A DNA stretch of 64,000 nt from Geomonas azotofigens (GTDB lineage: Bacteria; Desulfobacterota; Desulfuromonadia; Geobacterales; Geobacteraceae). A program made the translations under genes and the position numbers. The stretch spans positions 124,001 to 188,000 of the forward strand of contig NZ_JAHLME010000003.1 of the NCBI RefSeq assembly GCF_018919395.1, written 5' to 3'. The notes below the pieces were generated by a model that had not been told where the DNA came from, searched no databases, and was given only the letters and a program-made list of their open reading frames with translations. Below, in pieces: positions 23,573 through 34,675 of the stretch; the first letter of the stretch is position 1, and every line of letters starts with the position of its first letter.

Positions 23573-24451
23573 ATGCAAGCAGCGAGGACCGTTATCATGG
23601 AAGATCCAGGTGTCATTGAGCACAGCGCCATCCTGTCGGCGCGCGACTTCGGCAGGCTGAGCCGGTTTATCTACGACACCTGCGGCATCAAGATGCCGGA
23701 GGTGAAGAAGACCATGCTGGAGGCGCGTCTGCAGAAGCGGCTGAGAAGCCTCGGCATGCACAGCTTCACCGATTACTGCGATTTTCTCTTTTCCTCTGCC
23801 GGGATGGAGACGGAGCTGGTGCCGATGCTGGACATGGTCACCACCAACAAGACCGACTTCTTCCGGGAGCCGGAACATTTCAACTACCTGACCCAGACGG
23901 TGCTCCCTGAGTGGGTGAAGAGGCACCCGGGCGGGACACTATCCCTCTGGAGCGCCGGTTGCTCCTCCGGCGAGGAACCCTACACCCTGTGCATGGTCCT
24001 CTCCGAGTTCGCCTTGCGCAACCCCGGTTTCGACTTCCGCATCCTGGCCAGCGACATCTCGACCAGGGTGCTCGACAAGGCCCGGACCGCCATCTACACC
24101 GAGAGCCAGGTCGAGCCCGTCGCCACCGAGCTCAAGAAGAAGTACCTGCTGCGCAGCAAGGACCGCTCCAGCGGCATGGTGCGCATCGTCCCGGAGCTGC
24201 GTGAGAAGGTCCGCTTTCGCCGCCTCAATTTCATGGACGAGGACTTCGGCATGCGCGAGCAGCTGGACATCATCTTCTGCCGCAACGTCATCATTTACTT
24301 CGACCGTCCCACCCAGGAAAAGCTGCTGCAGCGTTTCCACCGCCACATGAAGCCAGGAGCCTTCATCTTCATGGGGCACTCGGAGACCCTGAGCGGCCTC
24401 GACGTGCCGCTGGTGAGCGTCTACCCGACGGTCTATCGCAGGCCGAAATGA
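23573..24451 (+). CDS. cheR: CheR protein-glutamate methyltransferase
   Basis: 292 residues. The N-terminal helical domain (FGRLSRFIYDTCGIKMPEVKKTMLEARLQKRLR) precedes the SAM-binding Rossmann domain. That domain has TNKTDFFREPEHF, LWSAGCSSGEEPYTL (SAM loop), ILASDIS and IIFCRNVIIYFDRPTQEKLL, all diagnostic for CheR. It methylates receptor Glu residues. The start is uncertain. ATG 23573 has GGAGG about 11 nt upstream. GTG 23552 lacks a site, and ATG 23597 would shorten the leader. It overlaps cheD by 4 bp. Confidence 0.94.
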   Translation: MQAARTVIMEDPGVIEHSAILSARDFGRLSRFIYDTCGIKMPEVKKTMLEARLQKRLRSLGMHSFTDYCDFLFSSAGMETELVPMLDMVTTNKTDFFREPEHFNYLTQTVLPEWVKRHPGGTLSLWSAGCSSGEEPYTLCMVLSEFALRNPGFDFRILASDISTRVLDKARTAIYTESQVEPVATELKKKYLLRSKDRSSGMVRIVPELREKVRFRRLNFMDEDFGMREQLDIIFCRNVIIYFDRPTQEKLLQRFHRHMKPGAFIFMGHSETLSGLDVPLVSVYPTVYRRPK

Positions 24452-24945
24452 CGCCGCGGGCGCAGGGACATGTGGTCTTCCTAAAACCGGGCCAGATAAT
24501 GGTAAGCTCTGAGCCGATGCTGGTGACCACCCTGCTTGGTTCCTGCGTCGCGGTCACCATCTTCAACTACCGGCTCCGGTTGGGAGCGATCTGTCACGCC
24601 CAGCTTCCCTGCAACGGCCAACTCGCCGGCGGTGGGCAGCACGACGAGCACGGTAAGTACGTCGACAGCGCAATACGGGAGATGCTGGAACGGCTGCTGC
24701 ACCGGGGGGCGCTGCGCGGGGAGCTCGAGGCGAAGGTCTTCGGCGGCTCGGACATGTTCGATGCCCGCGGCAGGCTGCGCAGCGTGGGGAAGCAGAACTC
24801 GGAGATGGCGCTCAGGATCCTGGCCCACGAATCGGTACGGGTGGCGAAACAGGACCTGGGAGGGGAGCGGGGACGCAAGATCATCTTCCACGCCCACACC
24901 GGAGAGGTTTTTCTGAAACGCCTTAGAAAATCTGGAGTCTGTTAA
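24448..24945 (+). CDS. cheD: CheD receptor deamidase
   Basis: 165 residues with the CheD catalytic set: Cys in LLGSCVAVTIF, His in GAICHAQLP and Thr in HAHTGEVFLKR. Conserved KVFGGSDMF and VGKQNS segments lie between them. CheD deamidates receptor Gln and, in many bacteria, binds CheC or CheY. No cheC is visible here. It begins inside the end of cheR (ATGA) and ends next to cheB. Confidence 0.93.
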   Translation: MTPRAQGHVVFLKPGQIMVSSEPMLVTTLLGSCVAVTIFNYRLRLGAICHAQLPCNGQLAGGGQHDEHGKYVDSAIREMLERLLHRGALRGELEAKVFGGSDMFDARGRLRSVGKQNSEMALRILAHESVRVAKQDLGGERGRKIIFHAHTGEVFLKRLRKSGVC

Positions 24946-26013
24946 ATGCCGAAAAAGATAAAGGTGCTCATAGTGGACGACTCGGCCGTGGTGCGCCAGA
25001 CCATGGTGGAGATACTCTCCTCCGACCCGCAGATCGAGGTCATGTCGACCGCCGGCGATCCCTTCATCGCCGCGGAGCGGATCAGGCAGGAAGTCCCCGA
25101 CGTGATCACCCTCGACGTCGAGATGCCCAGGATGGACGGGATCACCTTCCTGCACAAGATCATGAGCCAGCACCCCATCCCGGTGGTGATGTGCTCGAGC
25201 CTGACCGAGAAGGGGTCGGAGACGGCCCTGAAGGCCCTGGAGTACGGCGCGGTGGAGATCATCCAGAAGCCGCGCCTGGGGACCAAGGCGTTCCTTGAGG
25301 AATCCCGGGTCAGGATCTGCGACGCGGTGAAGGCGGCGAGCCAGGCGAGGCTGCGGCGGGTCTCCGCGGTGTCCCACCAGGTGGCCCCCAAGCTGACCGC
25401 CGACGTGATCATGGAAAAGCCCAAGAGCCAGGCGATGATGCAGACCACGGAGAAGGTGGTGGTGGTCGGCGCATCGACAGGCGGAACCGAGGCGCTGCGG
25501 ACCTTTTTGGAGTCGCTCCCCGCGGACTGCCCGGGCATCGTCATCGTGCAGCACATGCCCGAGGGGTTCACCCGCGCCTTTTCCCAGCGGCTGGACGGCC
25601 TGTGCCGGATCACCGTGAAGGAGGCGGAGAACAACGACACCGTGGTGCGCGGCCGGGCCCTGATCGCGCCGGGCAACCACCACCTGCTTTTGAAGCGCAG
25701 CGGCGCGCGCTACTACGTCGAGATCAAGGACGGGCCGCTGGTGTCGCGCCACCGCCCCTCGGTGGACGTCTTGTTCCGCTCCGCCGCCCGCTACGCCGGC
25801 AAGAACGCGGTGGGGGTGATCATGACCGGCATGGGGGACGACGGCGCGCACGGCATGCTGGAGATGAAGCAGGCCGGCGCCCTCAACATCGCCCAGGACG
25901 AGGCGAGCTGCATCGTCTTCGGGATGCCCAACGAGGCGATCAAGCTGGGAGGCGTCGACTACATCCGCCCCCTGGACGCCATCAGCCGCGAAGTGCTGAA
26001 GCTGTGCAACTAA
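24946..26013 (+). CDS. cheB: CheB methylesterase response regulator
   Basis: 355 residues. The receiver domain has DDS near the N-terminus and phospho-acceptor Asp57 in [11 protein letters not shown]. After a linker, the methylesterase domain carries the catalytic Ser in [10 protein letters not shown], His in VQHMPEGFT and Asp in [11 protein letters not shown]. It removes methyl groups from receptors when phosphorylated by CheA and so opposes CheR. It starts directly after the cheD stop and ends the chemotaxis operon; a repeat array follows. Confidence 0.96.
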   Translation: MPKKIKVLIVDDSAVVRQTMVEILSSDPQIEVMSTAGDPFIAAERIRQEVPDVITLDVEMPRMDGITFLHKIMSQHPIPVVMCSSLTEKGSETALKALEYGAVEIIQKPRLGTKAFLEESRVRICDAVKAASQARLRRVSAVSHQVAPKLTADVIMEKPKSQAMMQTTEKVVVVGASTGGTEALRTFLESLPADCPGIVIVQHMPEGFTRAFSQRLDGLCRITVKEAENNDTVVRGRALIAPGNHHLLLKRSGARYYVEIKDGPLVSRHRPSVDVLFRSAARYAGKNAVGVIMTGMGDDGAHGMLEMKQAGALNIAQDEASCIVFGMPNEAIKLGGVDYIRPLDAISREVLKLCN

Positions 26014-26018
26014 AGGCG

Positions 26019-26202
26019 GTTCTACGTTCTAAGTTCTTCGTTCTAGGTTAAAGGCTGAACGCTGGAGGCTGAAGGCGGGGCATGGCGGCGTTGACCGGGG
26101 ACCGTGATTGGCTAGAGGTGCAACGTAGAACGTAGAACGTAGAACGTAGAACGTAGAACGTAGAACGTAGAACGTAGAACGTAGAACGTAGAACGTAGAA
26201 CG
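26019..26202. repeat. Inverted 7-bp repeat array between cheB and the EAL-HDOD gene
   Basis: The right arm 26122-26198 is eleven perfect direct copies of AACGTAG plus a partial copy. The left arm 26019-26049 has about four imperfect inverse copies (GTTCTACGTTCTAAGTTCTTCG...). The arms are about 70 bp apart and could pair in RNA. The array ends 18 bp before the next start codon. Confidence 0.92.
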
Positions 26203-26219
26203 GGTTCTAGGGGTTGTTC

Positions 26220-27455
26220 ATGGTCGACGAAAAGTTCTTTCTGGGGCGCCAGCCCATTCTGGACCGGACCCAGCAGATCATGGGGTTCGAGCTCCTGTTC
26301 CGCTCGCCGGAGAGCCTGAACGCGGCCAACATCCTGGACGTGCAGGTGGCCAGCGCCAGCGTCATCGTGAACGCGCTGACCCAGTTCGGCATCCAGGACG
26401 TGCTTGGGCGCCACAAGGGCTTCTTCAACGTGACCCGCGAAGTGCTGATGAGCGATGCGGTGGAACTTCTGCCCAAGGACCGCGTGGTGATCGAACTCCT
26501 GGAGAGCATCGTCGCCGACGACGAGGTCTTCGAGCGTTGCCGTACCTTGAAGAAACTCGGTTTCAGCCTCGCCCTGGACGACCACGTCTACTCCCCGGCC
26601 TTCCACGACATCTATCCCCTGGTCGACATCGTGAAGGTCGACGTGCTGGAAACCCCGGCAGAGTCGTTGCCGGATGTCGTCGAAAAACTCAGGAAGTGGC
26701 GCCTTACCCTTCTGGCCGAAAAGGTCGAGAACGCGGAGCACTACAAGTTCTGCTCGCAGCTCGGCTTCGACCTGTTCCAGGGCTACTATTTCGCCCGCCC
26801 GGTGGTGCTCAGGCAGAACAAGATCGACATCGGCAAGATCACCATGATGCAACTCATGAAGCAGGTGATGGCTGATGCCGAGTGGAGCGAGATCGAGGAG
26901 ACCTTCAAGCAGAACCCGGGCCTCACCTACAACCTGCTGCGCCTGGTCAATTCGGTCGCCATCGGGCTTCGTGTCCGCATCAAGACCCTGCGCCATGCCC
27001 TCACCGTGCTCGGGCTGGAACAGCTCAAGCGTTGGATCACCCTTGCCCTGTATGCCAGCAACGATCAAAACGGCGTGCAGAGTCCGCTCTTGGAGATGGC
27101 GGCCACCCGCGGCAAGCTGATGGAACTCCTCATCATCGCCTCGAGGGGGCGGGGTGCCGCCGAACTCGCGGACCAGGGCTTCATGGTCGGCATCCTCTCG
27201 CTCATCGACGTGCTCTTCGAGGATCCCATGGCGGAACTGGTGGGGAAGCTGAACCTGGTGGACAACGTGAAGAGCGCGCTTTTGCACCACGAGGGTGACC
27301 TGGGGGAGCTCCTCGTGCTGGCCGAACTGCTGGAGCAGGCCGATTTCCCCGCCGTCAGCGAGCAGCTGGGCATCTGCGAACTGGAGTTGGACCAGCTCCT
27401 CTCCGCCCAGCTGGAGACCTTCTCCTGGGCCGACAAGCTGAGCGCATCCCTCTAA
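26220..27455 (+). CDS. EAL-like/HDOD signalling protein (YuxH type)
   Basis: 411 residues. The N-terminal half is an EAL-domain relative (FFLGRQPILDRTQQIMGFELLFRS, LDDHVYSPAFHDIYPLVDIVKVDVLE, GFDLFQGYYFARP). The catalytic E-A-L is replaced by E-L-L, and other metal ligands are not obvious, so phosphodiesterase activity is doubtful. The C-terminal HDOD domain (MQLMKQVMADAEWSEIEETFKQNPGLTYNLLRLVNS, LGLEQLKRWITLALYA) is a regulatory hydrolase-like fold without the HD pair. Such proteins link c-di-GMP or stress signals to motility. It lies just after the che operon. ATG 26220 has AGGGG 7 nt upstream. Confidence 0.9.
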   Translation: MVDEKFFLGRQPILDRTQQIMGFELLFRSPESLNAANILDVQVASASVIVNALTQFGIQDVLGRHKGFFNVTREVLMSDAVELLPKDRVVIELLESIVADDEVFERCRTLKKLGFSLALDDHVYSPAFHDIYPLVDIVKVDVLETPAESLPDVVEKLRKWRLTLLAEKVENAEHYKFCSQLGFDLFQGYYFARPVVLRQNKIDIGKITMMQLMKQVMADAEWSEIEETFKQNPGLTYNLLRLVNSVAIGLRVRIKTLRHALTVLGLEQLKRWITLALYASNDQNGVQSPLLEMAATRGKLMELLIIASRGRGAAELADQGFMVGILSLIDVLFEDPMAELVGKLNLVDNVKSALLHHEGDLGELLVLAELLEQADFPAVSEQLGICELELDQLLSAQLETFSWADKLSASL

Positions 27456-27464
27456 TTTCACTCC

Positions 27465-27494
27465 TTGACACAAACCTTTCTTTTGATGTAACTT
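27465..27494 (+). promoter_or_regulatory. Predicted promoter of the kdsB-pyrG-kdsA run
   Basis: A perfect TTGACA (27465-27470), 18 bp, then TAACTT (27489-27494). This leaves a leader of about 150 nt before kdsB. Confidence 0.45.
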
Positions 27495-27650
27495 GTTTCG
27501 TCCCGCCAGACAAGGGACGGAGCCAGCGGTTCAGGCTGCGCTCCACCGGCTAAAATCGCAGCGAAACCAGCCACTAAAAATCACCAAACCACAACCGCAA
27601 CCAGGACTCGATCCCGGCAGTGACCGGTGCGGGTCGTACTGAGACGCCAA

Positions 27651-28406
27651 ATGAAAATAACCGCGGTAATTCCCGCCAGGTATGCTTCTACGCGTTTTGA
27701 GGGTAAGGCATTGGCGGACATCATGGGGAAACCCATGGTGCAGCATGTGTATGAGCGCACCCTGAAGGCCAACCTCGTTTCCGAGGTGATCGTGGCGACC
27801 GACGACGAGCGGATCGCCGCCGCGGTGCGCGCCTTCGGCGGCCGCGTGGAGATGACCTCGGTGGATCACGAGACCGGGACCGACCGGCTGGCCGAGGTGG
27901 CGGGCAGGCTCGACGCCGACATCATCGTCAACGTGCAGGGGGACGAACCGCTCATCGATCCGGACATGATCGACCAGGCCATCGCTCCGATGCTGGAAGA
28001 CCCGTCCATCCCGATGGCGACCCTCAAGTGCCGTATCAAGACGCTGCACGACTTCCTGTCCCCGAACGTGGTGAAGGTGGTGGCCGATCCCAAGGGGAAC
28101 GTGCTCTACTTCTCCCGTTCGCCGCTGCCGTTTTTCCGCGACAAGTGGAACGACTTGAAGGACGACGCCTTCTGCTGCGGCAAGCTCCTGTGCTACAAGC
28201 ACGTGGGGCTCTACGTGTACCGCAGGGAGTTCCTGCCGGTTTTCGCCGCGCTGCCGCCGAGCTACCTGGAGATGGCCGAGAAGCTCGAGCAGTTGCGGGT
28301 TCTCGAGAACGGCTATCGCATCAGGATCGTCGAGACCGAGTGCGAGTCGATAGGGGTGGACACCCCGGCCGACCTGGAGAAGGTGCTGGCCAAGCTGAAA
28401 AGCTGA
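27651..28406 (+). CDS. kdsB: CMP-KDO synthetase
   Basis: 251 residues. The nucleotidyltransferase start [34 protein letters not shown] is diagnostic for Kds[24 protein letters not shown] and the late [23 protein letters not shown] follow. It activates KDO with CTP, giving CMP-KDO for lipid A inner core. The ATG at 27651 is chosen; an upstream frame extension to 27627 adds eight unlikely residues. The next gene, pyrG, makes the CTP it consumes. Confidence 0.95.
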   Translation: MKITAVIPARYASTRFEGKALADIMGKPMVQHVYERTLKANLVSEVIVATDDERIAAAVRAFGGRVEMTSVDHETGTDRLAEVAGRLDADIIVNVQGDEPLIDPDMIDQAIAPMLEDPSIPMATLKCRIKTLHDFLSPNVVKVVADPKGNVLYFSRSPLPFFRDKWNDLKDDAFCCGKLLCYKHVGLYVYRREFLPVFAALPPSYLEMAEKLEQLRVLENGYRIRIVETECESIGVDTPADLEKVLAKLKS

Positions 28407-28410
28407 ACCC

Positions 28411-28555
28411 GTTCTAAGTTCTACGTTCTAGGTTCTACGTTTGGAACTTTCTTTTAGCAGTAGATTATTCAGTCATGTTCTTCGTTCCTTTTCGAAATTC
28501 AACGTTGCTCTCATGCATGGGACAAACGTAGAACGTAGAACATAGAACGTAGAAC
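28411..28555. repeat. Inverted 7-bp repeat array between kdsB and pyrG
   Basis: Two 33-nt arms (28411-28443 and 28523-28555) are inverse copies built of TAGAACN heptamers. They differ at only three positions, all at the variable seventh base of the unit. The loop of about 79 nt is unremarkable. Confidence 0.9.
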
Positions 28556-28582
28556 AGTTTCTAGGTTCCGGAGGTTTTTTAA

Positions 28583-30184
<1,602 letters not shown>

Positions 30185-30190
30185 GCAAAC

Positions 30191-30297
30191 CGTCTCACGC
30201 AAAGACGCAAAGCCGCAGAGCAAATCACTGAACGATTTGCTTTGCTTCACTTTGCGTCTTTGCGGCTTTAGTGAGCGAAGCGAACGAGCGTGAGACG
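30191..30297. repeat. Inverted 8-bp repeat array between pyrG and kdsA
   Basis: CGTCTCACGC (30191-30200) pairs with GCGTGAGACG (30288-30297). CGCAAAGACGCAAAG pairs perfectly with CTTTGCGTCTTTGCG (30250-30264). GCAAATC (30220-30226) pairs with GATTTGC (30234-30240) around a 7-nt loop. Arms are made of ACGCAAAG-like 8-mers. Confidence 0.9.
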
Positions 30298-30314
30298 ATT
30301 AAAAGGAGTAGATC

Positions 30315-31139
30315 ATGGTCCATGAGGTCACTGTAGGTAACATAAAGATAGGCGGCAACAGGCCGCTCGCGCTGGTCGCGGGCCCCTGCGTGATAGAGAA
30401 CGAAACGGCGACGCTGCGTCACGCGGAGCGCCTGATGAGCATCTGCAACGGCGTCGGCATACCGCTCATCTTCAAGGCCTCCTACGATAAGGCGAACCGC
30501 ACCTCGGTCACCGCCTTCCGCGGTCCCGGCATGGAAGAGGGACTGAGGATCCTGGCCAAGGTGAAGGAAGCGCTGGGTGTACCCGTCCTCTCCGACATCC
30601 ACTCCATCGAGCAGGTGGAGCCGGCCGCGGACGTGCTCGACGTGCTGCAGATCCCGGCGTTTCTGTGCCGCCAGACCGACCTCCTGGTGGCCGCCGCCAA
30701 GACCGGCAAGGTCATCAACGTGAAGAAGGGGCAGTTCCTGGCGCCGTGGGACATGAAGAACGTGGTCGGCAAGATCCGCTCCTGCGAGAACGAGAACATC
30801 ATCCTCACCGAGCGCGGTGCGAGCTTTGGCTATAACAACCTCGTGGTGGACATGCGCAGCTTCCCCATCATGCGTTCCACCGGTTACCCGGTCATCTTTG
30901 ACGCCACCCACAGCGTGCAGCTTCCGGGAGGTGAGGGGACCTCGTCGGGCGGCCAGCGCGAGTACGTCGAATTCCTCTCCCGCGCCGCGGTCGCAGCCGG
31001 TATCGACGGCATCTTCATGGAGGTGCACGAGGATCCCGAGCGTGCCCTCTGCGACGGTCCCAACTCGGTGCGTCTGGATGACCTGCCGGCGCTTTTGAAC
31101 AAGCTGAAGGCCATCGACGCCATCGTGAAGCAGGCATAA
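30315..31139 (+). CDS. kdsA: KDO-8-phosphate synthase
   Basis: 274 residues of the class I/II DAHP/KDO8P synthase TIM barrel. It shows [57 protein letters not shown], and [11 protein letters not shown] near the end. It condenses PEP with arabinose-5-phosphate to give KDO-8-phosphate. The arabinose-5-phosphate is supplied by kdsD downstream and the phosphate is removed by kdsC. AAAAGGAG precedes ATG 30315. Confidence 0.97.
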   Translation: MVHEVTVGNIKIGGNRPLALVAGPCVIENETATLRHAERLMSICNGVGIPLIFKASYDKANRTSVTAFRGPGMEEGLRILAKVKEALGVPVLSDIHSIEQVEPAADVLDVLQIPAFLCRQTDLLVAAAKTGKVINVKKGQFLAPWDMKNVVGKIRSCENENIILTERGASFGYNNLVVDMRSFPIMRSTGYPVIFDATHSVQLPGGEGTSSGGQREYVEFLSRAAVAAGIDGIFMEVHEDPERALCDGPNSVRLDDLPALLNKLKAIDAIVKQA

Positions 31140-31154
31140 AAGAAAACCTATTCG

Positions 31155-31304
31155 AACAGGGATAAAGGGGATAAAAGGGATAACGGCGGAAAAGCGATCT
31201 TAACGCAAAGCCGCTAAGACGCAAAGAAGCGTCCCAAATCTATAGCTTTTGGTTTTACCCCAAGTCTGTATGGTTTTATCCCCTTTATCCCTTTTATCCC
31301 TGTT
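31155..31304. repeat. Inverted 9-bp repeat array between kdsA and kdsD
   Basis: The left arm 31155-31187 has AACA followed by NGGGATAAA-type 9-mers. The right arm 31272-31304 is the inverse, ending CCCTGTT. Flanking CCTATT (before the left arm) and AATAGG (after the right arm) extend the pairing. An 8-bp-family segment (AACGCAAAGCCGCTAAGACG) lies between them near 31201. Confidence 0.88.
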
Positions 31305-31325
31305 AATAGGGTTAAGGAGTTGATC

Positions 31326-32291
31326 TTGATTTTAGAAGAAGCGAAGCGGGTAATCAGAGTCGAGGCTGAGGCGCTTTTGAACCTGGAAGCATCCATCGAC
31401 AGGACCTTCGAGAAGGCCGTTGAGATGATCCTCAACACCACCGGCCGCGTCGTCGTGACCGGCATGGGCAAGTCGGGCCTCATCGGCCAGAAGATCGCCT
31501 CGACCATGGCCTCCACCGGTACCCCCGCCTTTTTCCTGCACCCGGCGGAAGGGATCCACGGCGACCTCGGCATGATCATGAAGGGAGACGTCGTCATCGC
31601 CATCTCCAACTCCGGCGAGACCGACGAGGTGGTGCGCATCCTCCCCATCATCAAGCGCCTGGGAGCATCCCTGATCGCCATGGCCGGCAATTCCAACTCC
31701 ACCCTGGCCAAAAGCGGCGACATCTTCCTCGACATCTCCGTGAAGGAGGAGGCCTGCCCGCTCGGCCTCGCCCCGACCGCATCCACCACGGTGACCCTCG
31801 CCATGGGCGACGCCATCGCCGTGGCGCTTTTGGTGAGCCGCGGCTTCAAGGCCGAGGACTTCGCCATGTTCCACCCCGGCGGCGCGTTGGGGCGCAGGCT
31901 CCTTCTGAAGGTCGAGGACATCATGCACTCCGGTGAGGGGCTGCCGCTGGTCAGCGCCGAAACCCTCATGCGCGAGGCGCTCTTCACCATCACCTCCAAG
32001 GGGTTGGGGATCACCGGTGTCACCTCCGAAGACGGCGCCCTGGTCGGGGTCATCACCGACGGCGACCTGCGCCGGGCCCTGGGGCAGGGGCTCGACATCA
32101 TCAACCTCCCGGCATCGGCGCTGATGAAGAAGGGACCCAAGCGGATCCGCCGCGACGAGCTGGCGGCGCGCGCCCTGCAGCAGATGGAGCAGTACTCCAT
32201 CACCTCGCTGTTCGTCTTCGCCGACGACGACGCCACCGCGCCGGTGGGCATCGTGCACCTGCACGACCTGTTGAAAGCGGGCATAGCGTAG
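31326..32291 (+). CDS. kdsD: Arabinose-5-phosphate isomerase
   Basis: 321 residues. The SIS domain has VVVTGMGKSGLIGQKIASTMASTGTPAFFLHPAEGIHGDLGMI and ISNSGETDEVVRIL. Two CBS motifs follow (MHSGEGLPLV, LVGVITDGDLRRAL). This is the KdsD/KpsF/GutQ architecture. It converts ribulose-5-phosphate to arabinose-5-phosphate for KDO synthesis. The TTG at 31326 is chosen because AAGGAG is exactly 6 nt upstream; the TTG at 31320 is too close to that site. Confidence 0.95.
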   Translation: MILEEAKRVIRVEAEALLNLEASIDRTFEKAVEMILNTTGRVVVTGMGKSGLIGQKIASTMASTGTPAFFLHPAEGIHGDLGMIMKGDVVIAISNSGETDEVVRILPIIKRLGASLIAMAGNSNSTLAKSGDIFLDISVKEEACPLGLAPTASTTVTLAMGDAIAVALLVSRGFKAEDFAMFHPGGALGRRLLLKVEDIMHSGEGLPLVSAETLMREALFTITSKGLGITGVTSEDGALVGVITDGDLRRALGQGLDIINLPASALMKKGPKRIRRDELAARALQQMEQYSITSLFVFADDDATAPVGIVHLHDLLKAGIA

Positions 32292-32295
32292 ACCC

Positions 32296-32513
32296 CATTC
32301 AACAGGGAAAAAGGGATACAGGGGATACAGGCAATAAACTTTTTTCAACGCAAAGCCGCCAAGACGCAGGGGGACCTGAAACCAACAGAAGCCAATGGGG
32401 ACATCTGGTTTCAGACGTCGCCCCGATTTCCGTTTTTCTTCGCGTCTTCGCGACTTTGCGTTACCGATGGTTTTTGACGTATCCCTTTTATCCCTTTTAT
32501 CCCTGTTTGAATG
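32296..32513. repeat. Inverted 9-bp repeat array with nested 8-bp arms between kdsD and kdsC
   Basis: CATTCAACAGGG (32296-32307) pairs with CCCTGTTTGAATG (32501-32513), with 9-mers on both arms. Nested inside are inverse 8-bp-family arms: AACGCAAAGCCGCCAAGACGC near 32345 and GCGTCTTCGCGACTTTGCGTT near 32442. A further 8-bp-family fragment is at about 32528-32550, before kdsC. Confidence 0.88.
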
Positions 32514-32575
32514 TTTTTTGCAGTTCTCAGCGCCTTTGCGTCTTTGCGTGAGCGTGAGGCTTAAGTGAGGTTTTC

Positions 32576-33091
32576 ATGGAAGACAGACTGAAAAAGATCA
32601 AGCTTCTGATACTCGACGTCGACGGCGTGCTCACCGACGGGCGCATCATCTTCGACTCCAACGGCGTGGAGAGCAAGTTCTTCAACGTGAAGGACGGCCA
32701 TGGCATCAAGATGCTGCAGCGCTCCGGCATCGAGGTCGGCATCATCTCCGGCCGCGAGTCGCAGGTGGTCTACAACCGGGCCGTGGAACTGGGGATCGGG
32801 CAGGTGTACCAGAAGTCCCTGGACAAGCTGGTGCCGTACCGCCAGATGCTGGAGGCCACCGGGCTCACCGACGAAGAGGTCGCCTTCATGGGGGACGACG
32901 TCATCGATATCCCGCTCCTTAAAAGGGTCGGCTTCGCCGCCGCACCCGCCGACGCCGTCCAGGAGGTCTTCCCCTTCGCCCACTTCGTCGCCAGAAATCG
33001 CGGCGGCTGGGGTGCGGTGCGGGAGCTCTGCGACCTGATCCTGAAGGCCCAGGGAACCTGGGAGAGCGTCACCTCAAGGTACTACGTCTGA
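32576..33091 (+). CDS. kdsC: KDO-8-phosphate phosphatase
   Basis: 171 residues, a single HAD domain of the C0 type. Motif I is LLILDVDGVLTDGRI, motif II follows as GIISGRESQVV, and motifs III/IV lie in KPDKLV-like DKLVPYRQML and FMGDDVIDIPLL. The length matches the short tetrameric KdsC family. It dephosphorylates KDO-8-phosphate. A GTGAGG site precedes the ATG. It is followed by an intrinsic terminator, which closes the KDO gene run. Confidence 0.95.
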   Translation: MEDRLKKIKLLILDVDGVLTDGRIIFDSNGVESKFFNVKDGHGIKMLQRSGIEVGIISGRESQVVYNRAVELGIGQVYQKSLDKLVPYRQMLEATGLTDEEVAFMGDDVIDIPLLKRVGFAAAPADAVQEVFPFAHFVARNRGGWGAVRELCDLILKAQGTWESVTSRYYV

Positions 33092-33147
33092 TAGTTGCAC
33101 CTTGATGCTGACAGAGCTTCAAGTCCTCCTCCTTTTTCGCAAAAACG

Positions 33148-33180
33148 GGGATGTCACAGAGTCTGACATCCCTTTGTTTT
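33148..33180 (+). terminator. Intrinsic terminator after kdsC
   Basis: A 9-bp stem GGGATGTCA (33148-33156) with TGACATCCC (33164-33172), a 7-nt loop, then TTTGTTTT. It separates the KDO run from the polysaccharide locus. Confidence 0.9.
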
Positions 33181-33260
33181 GTCGGCCGTCCACTCCGCCC
33201 CCTGCAGTCACGCCTTTTTTCCATAATTTGTTTTAACACGATTCCTTTCTGAGAATTTTC

Positions 33261-33269
33261 TGATATACT
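33261..33269 (+). promoter_or_regulatory. Extended -10 promoter element of the polysaccharide dehydrogenase gene
   Basis: TGATATACT (33261-33269) is a TGn extended -10 in an A+T-rich tract. It has no good -35, which is typical of extended -10 promoters. The gene starts about 115 bp further on. Confidence 0.4.
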
Positions 33270-33385
33270 TCGGCGTACTCTCGGAGTCAGCGTATGTCGT
33301 CAGTTCTTCCGCGCAGCCGTGAGGCAACGTTCGTTTCTTGTGCATCACGTGTGTGGTGAAATCTAGTGGCGAGGAGAGTATGTCG

Positions 33386-34675
<1,290 letters not shown>

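Noticed and set aside
26122..26202. A CRISPR-like tandem array
   Set aside because: The units are only 7 bp and directly abutted with no spacers, and no cas gene is present.
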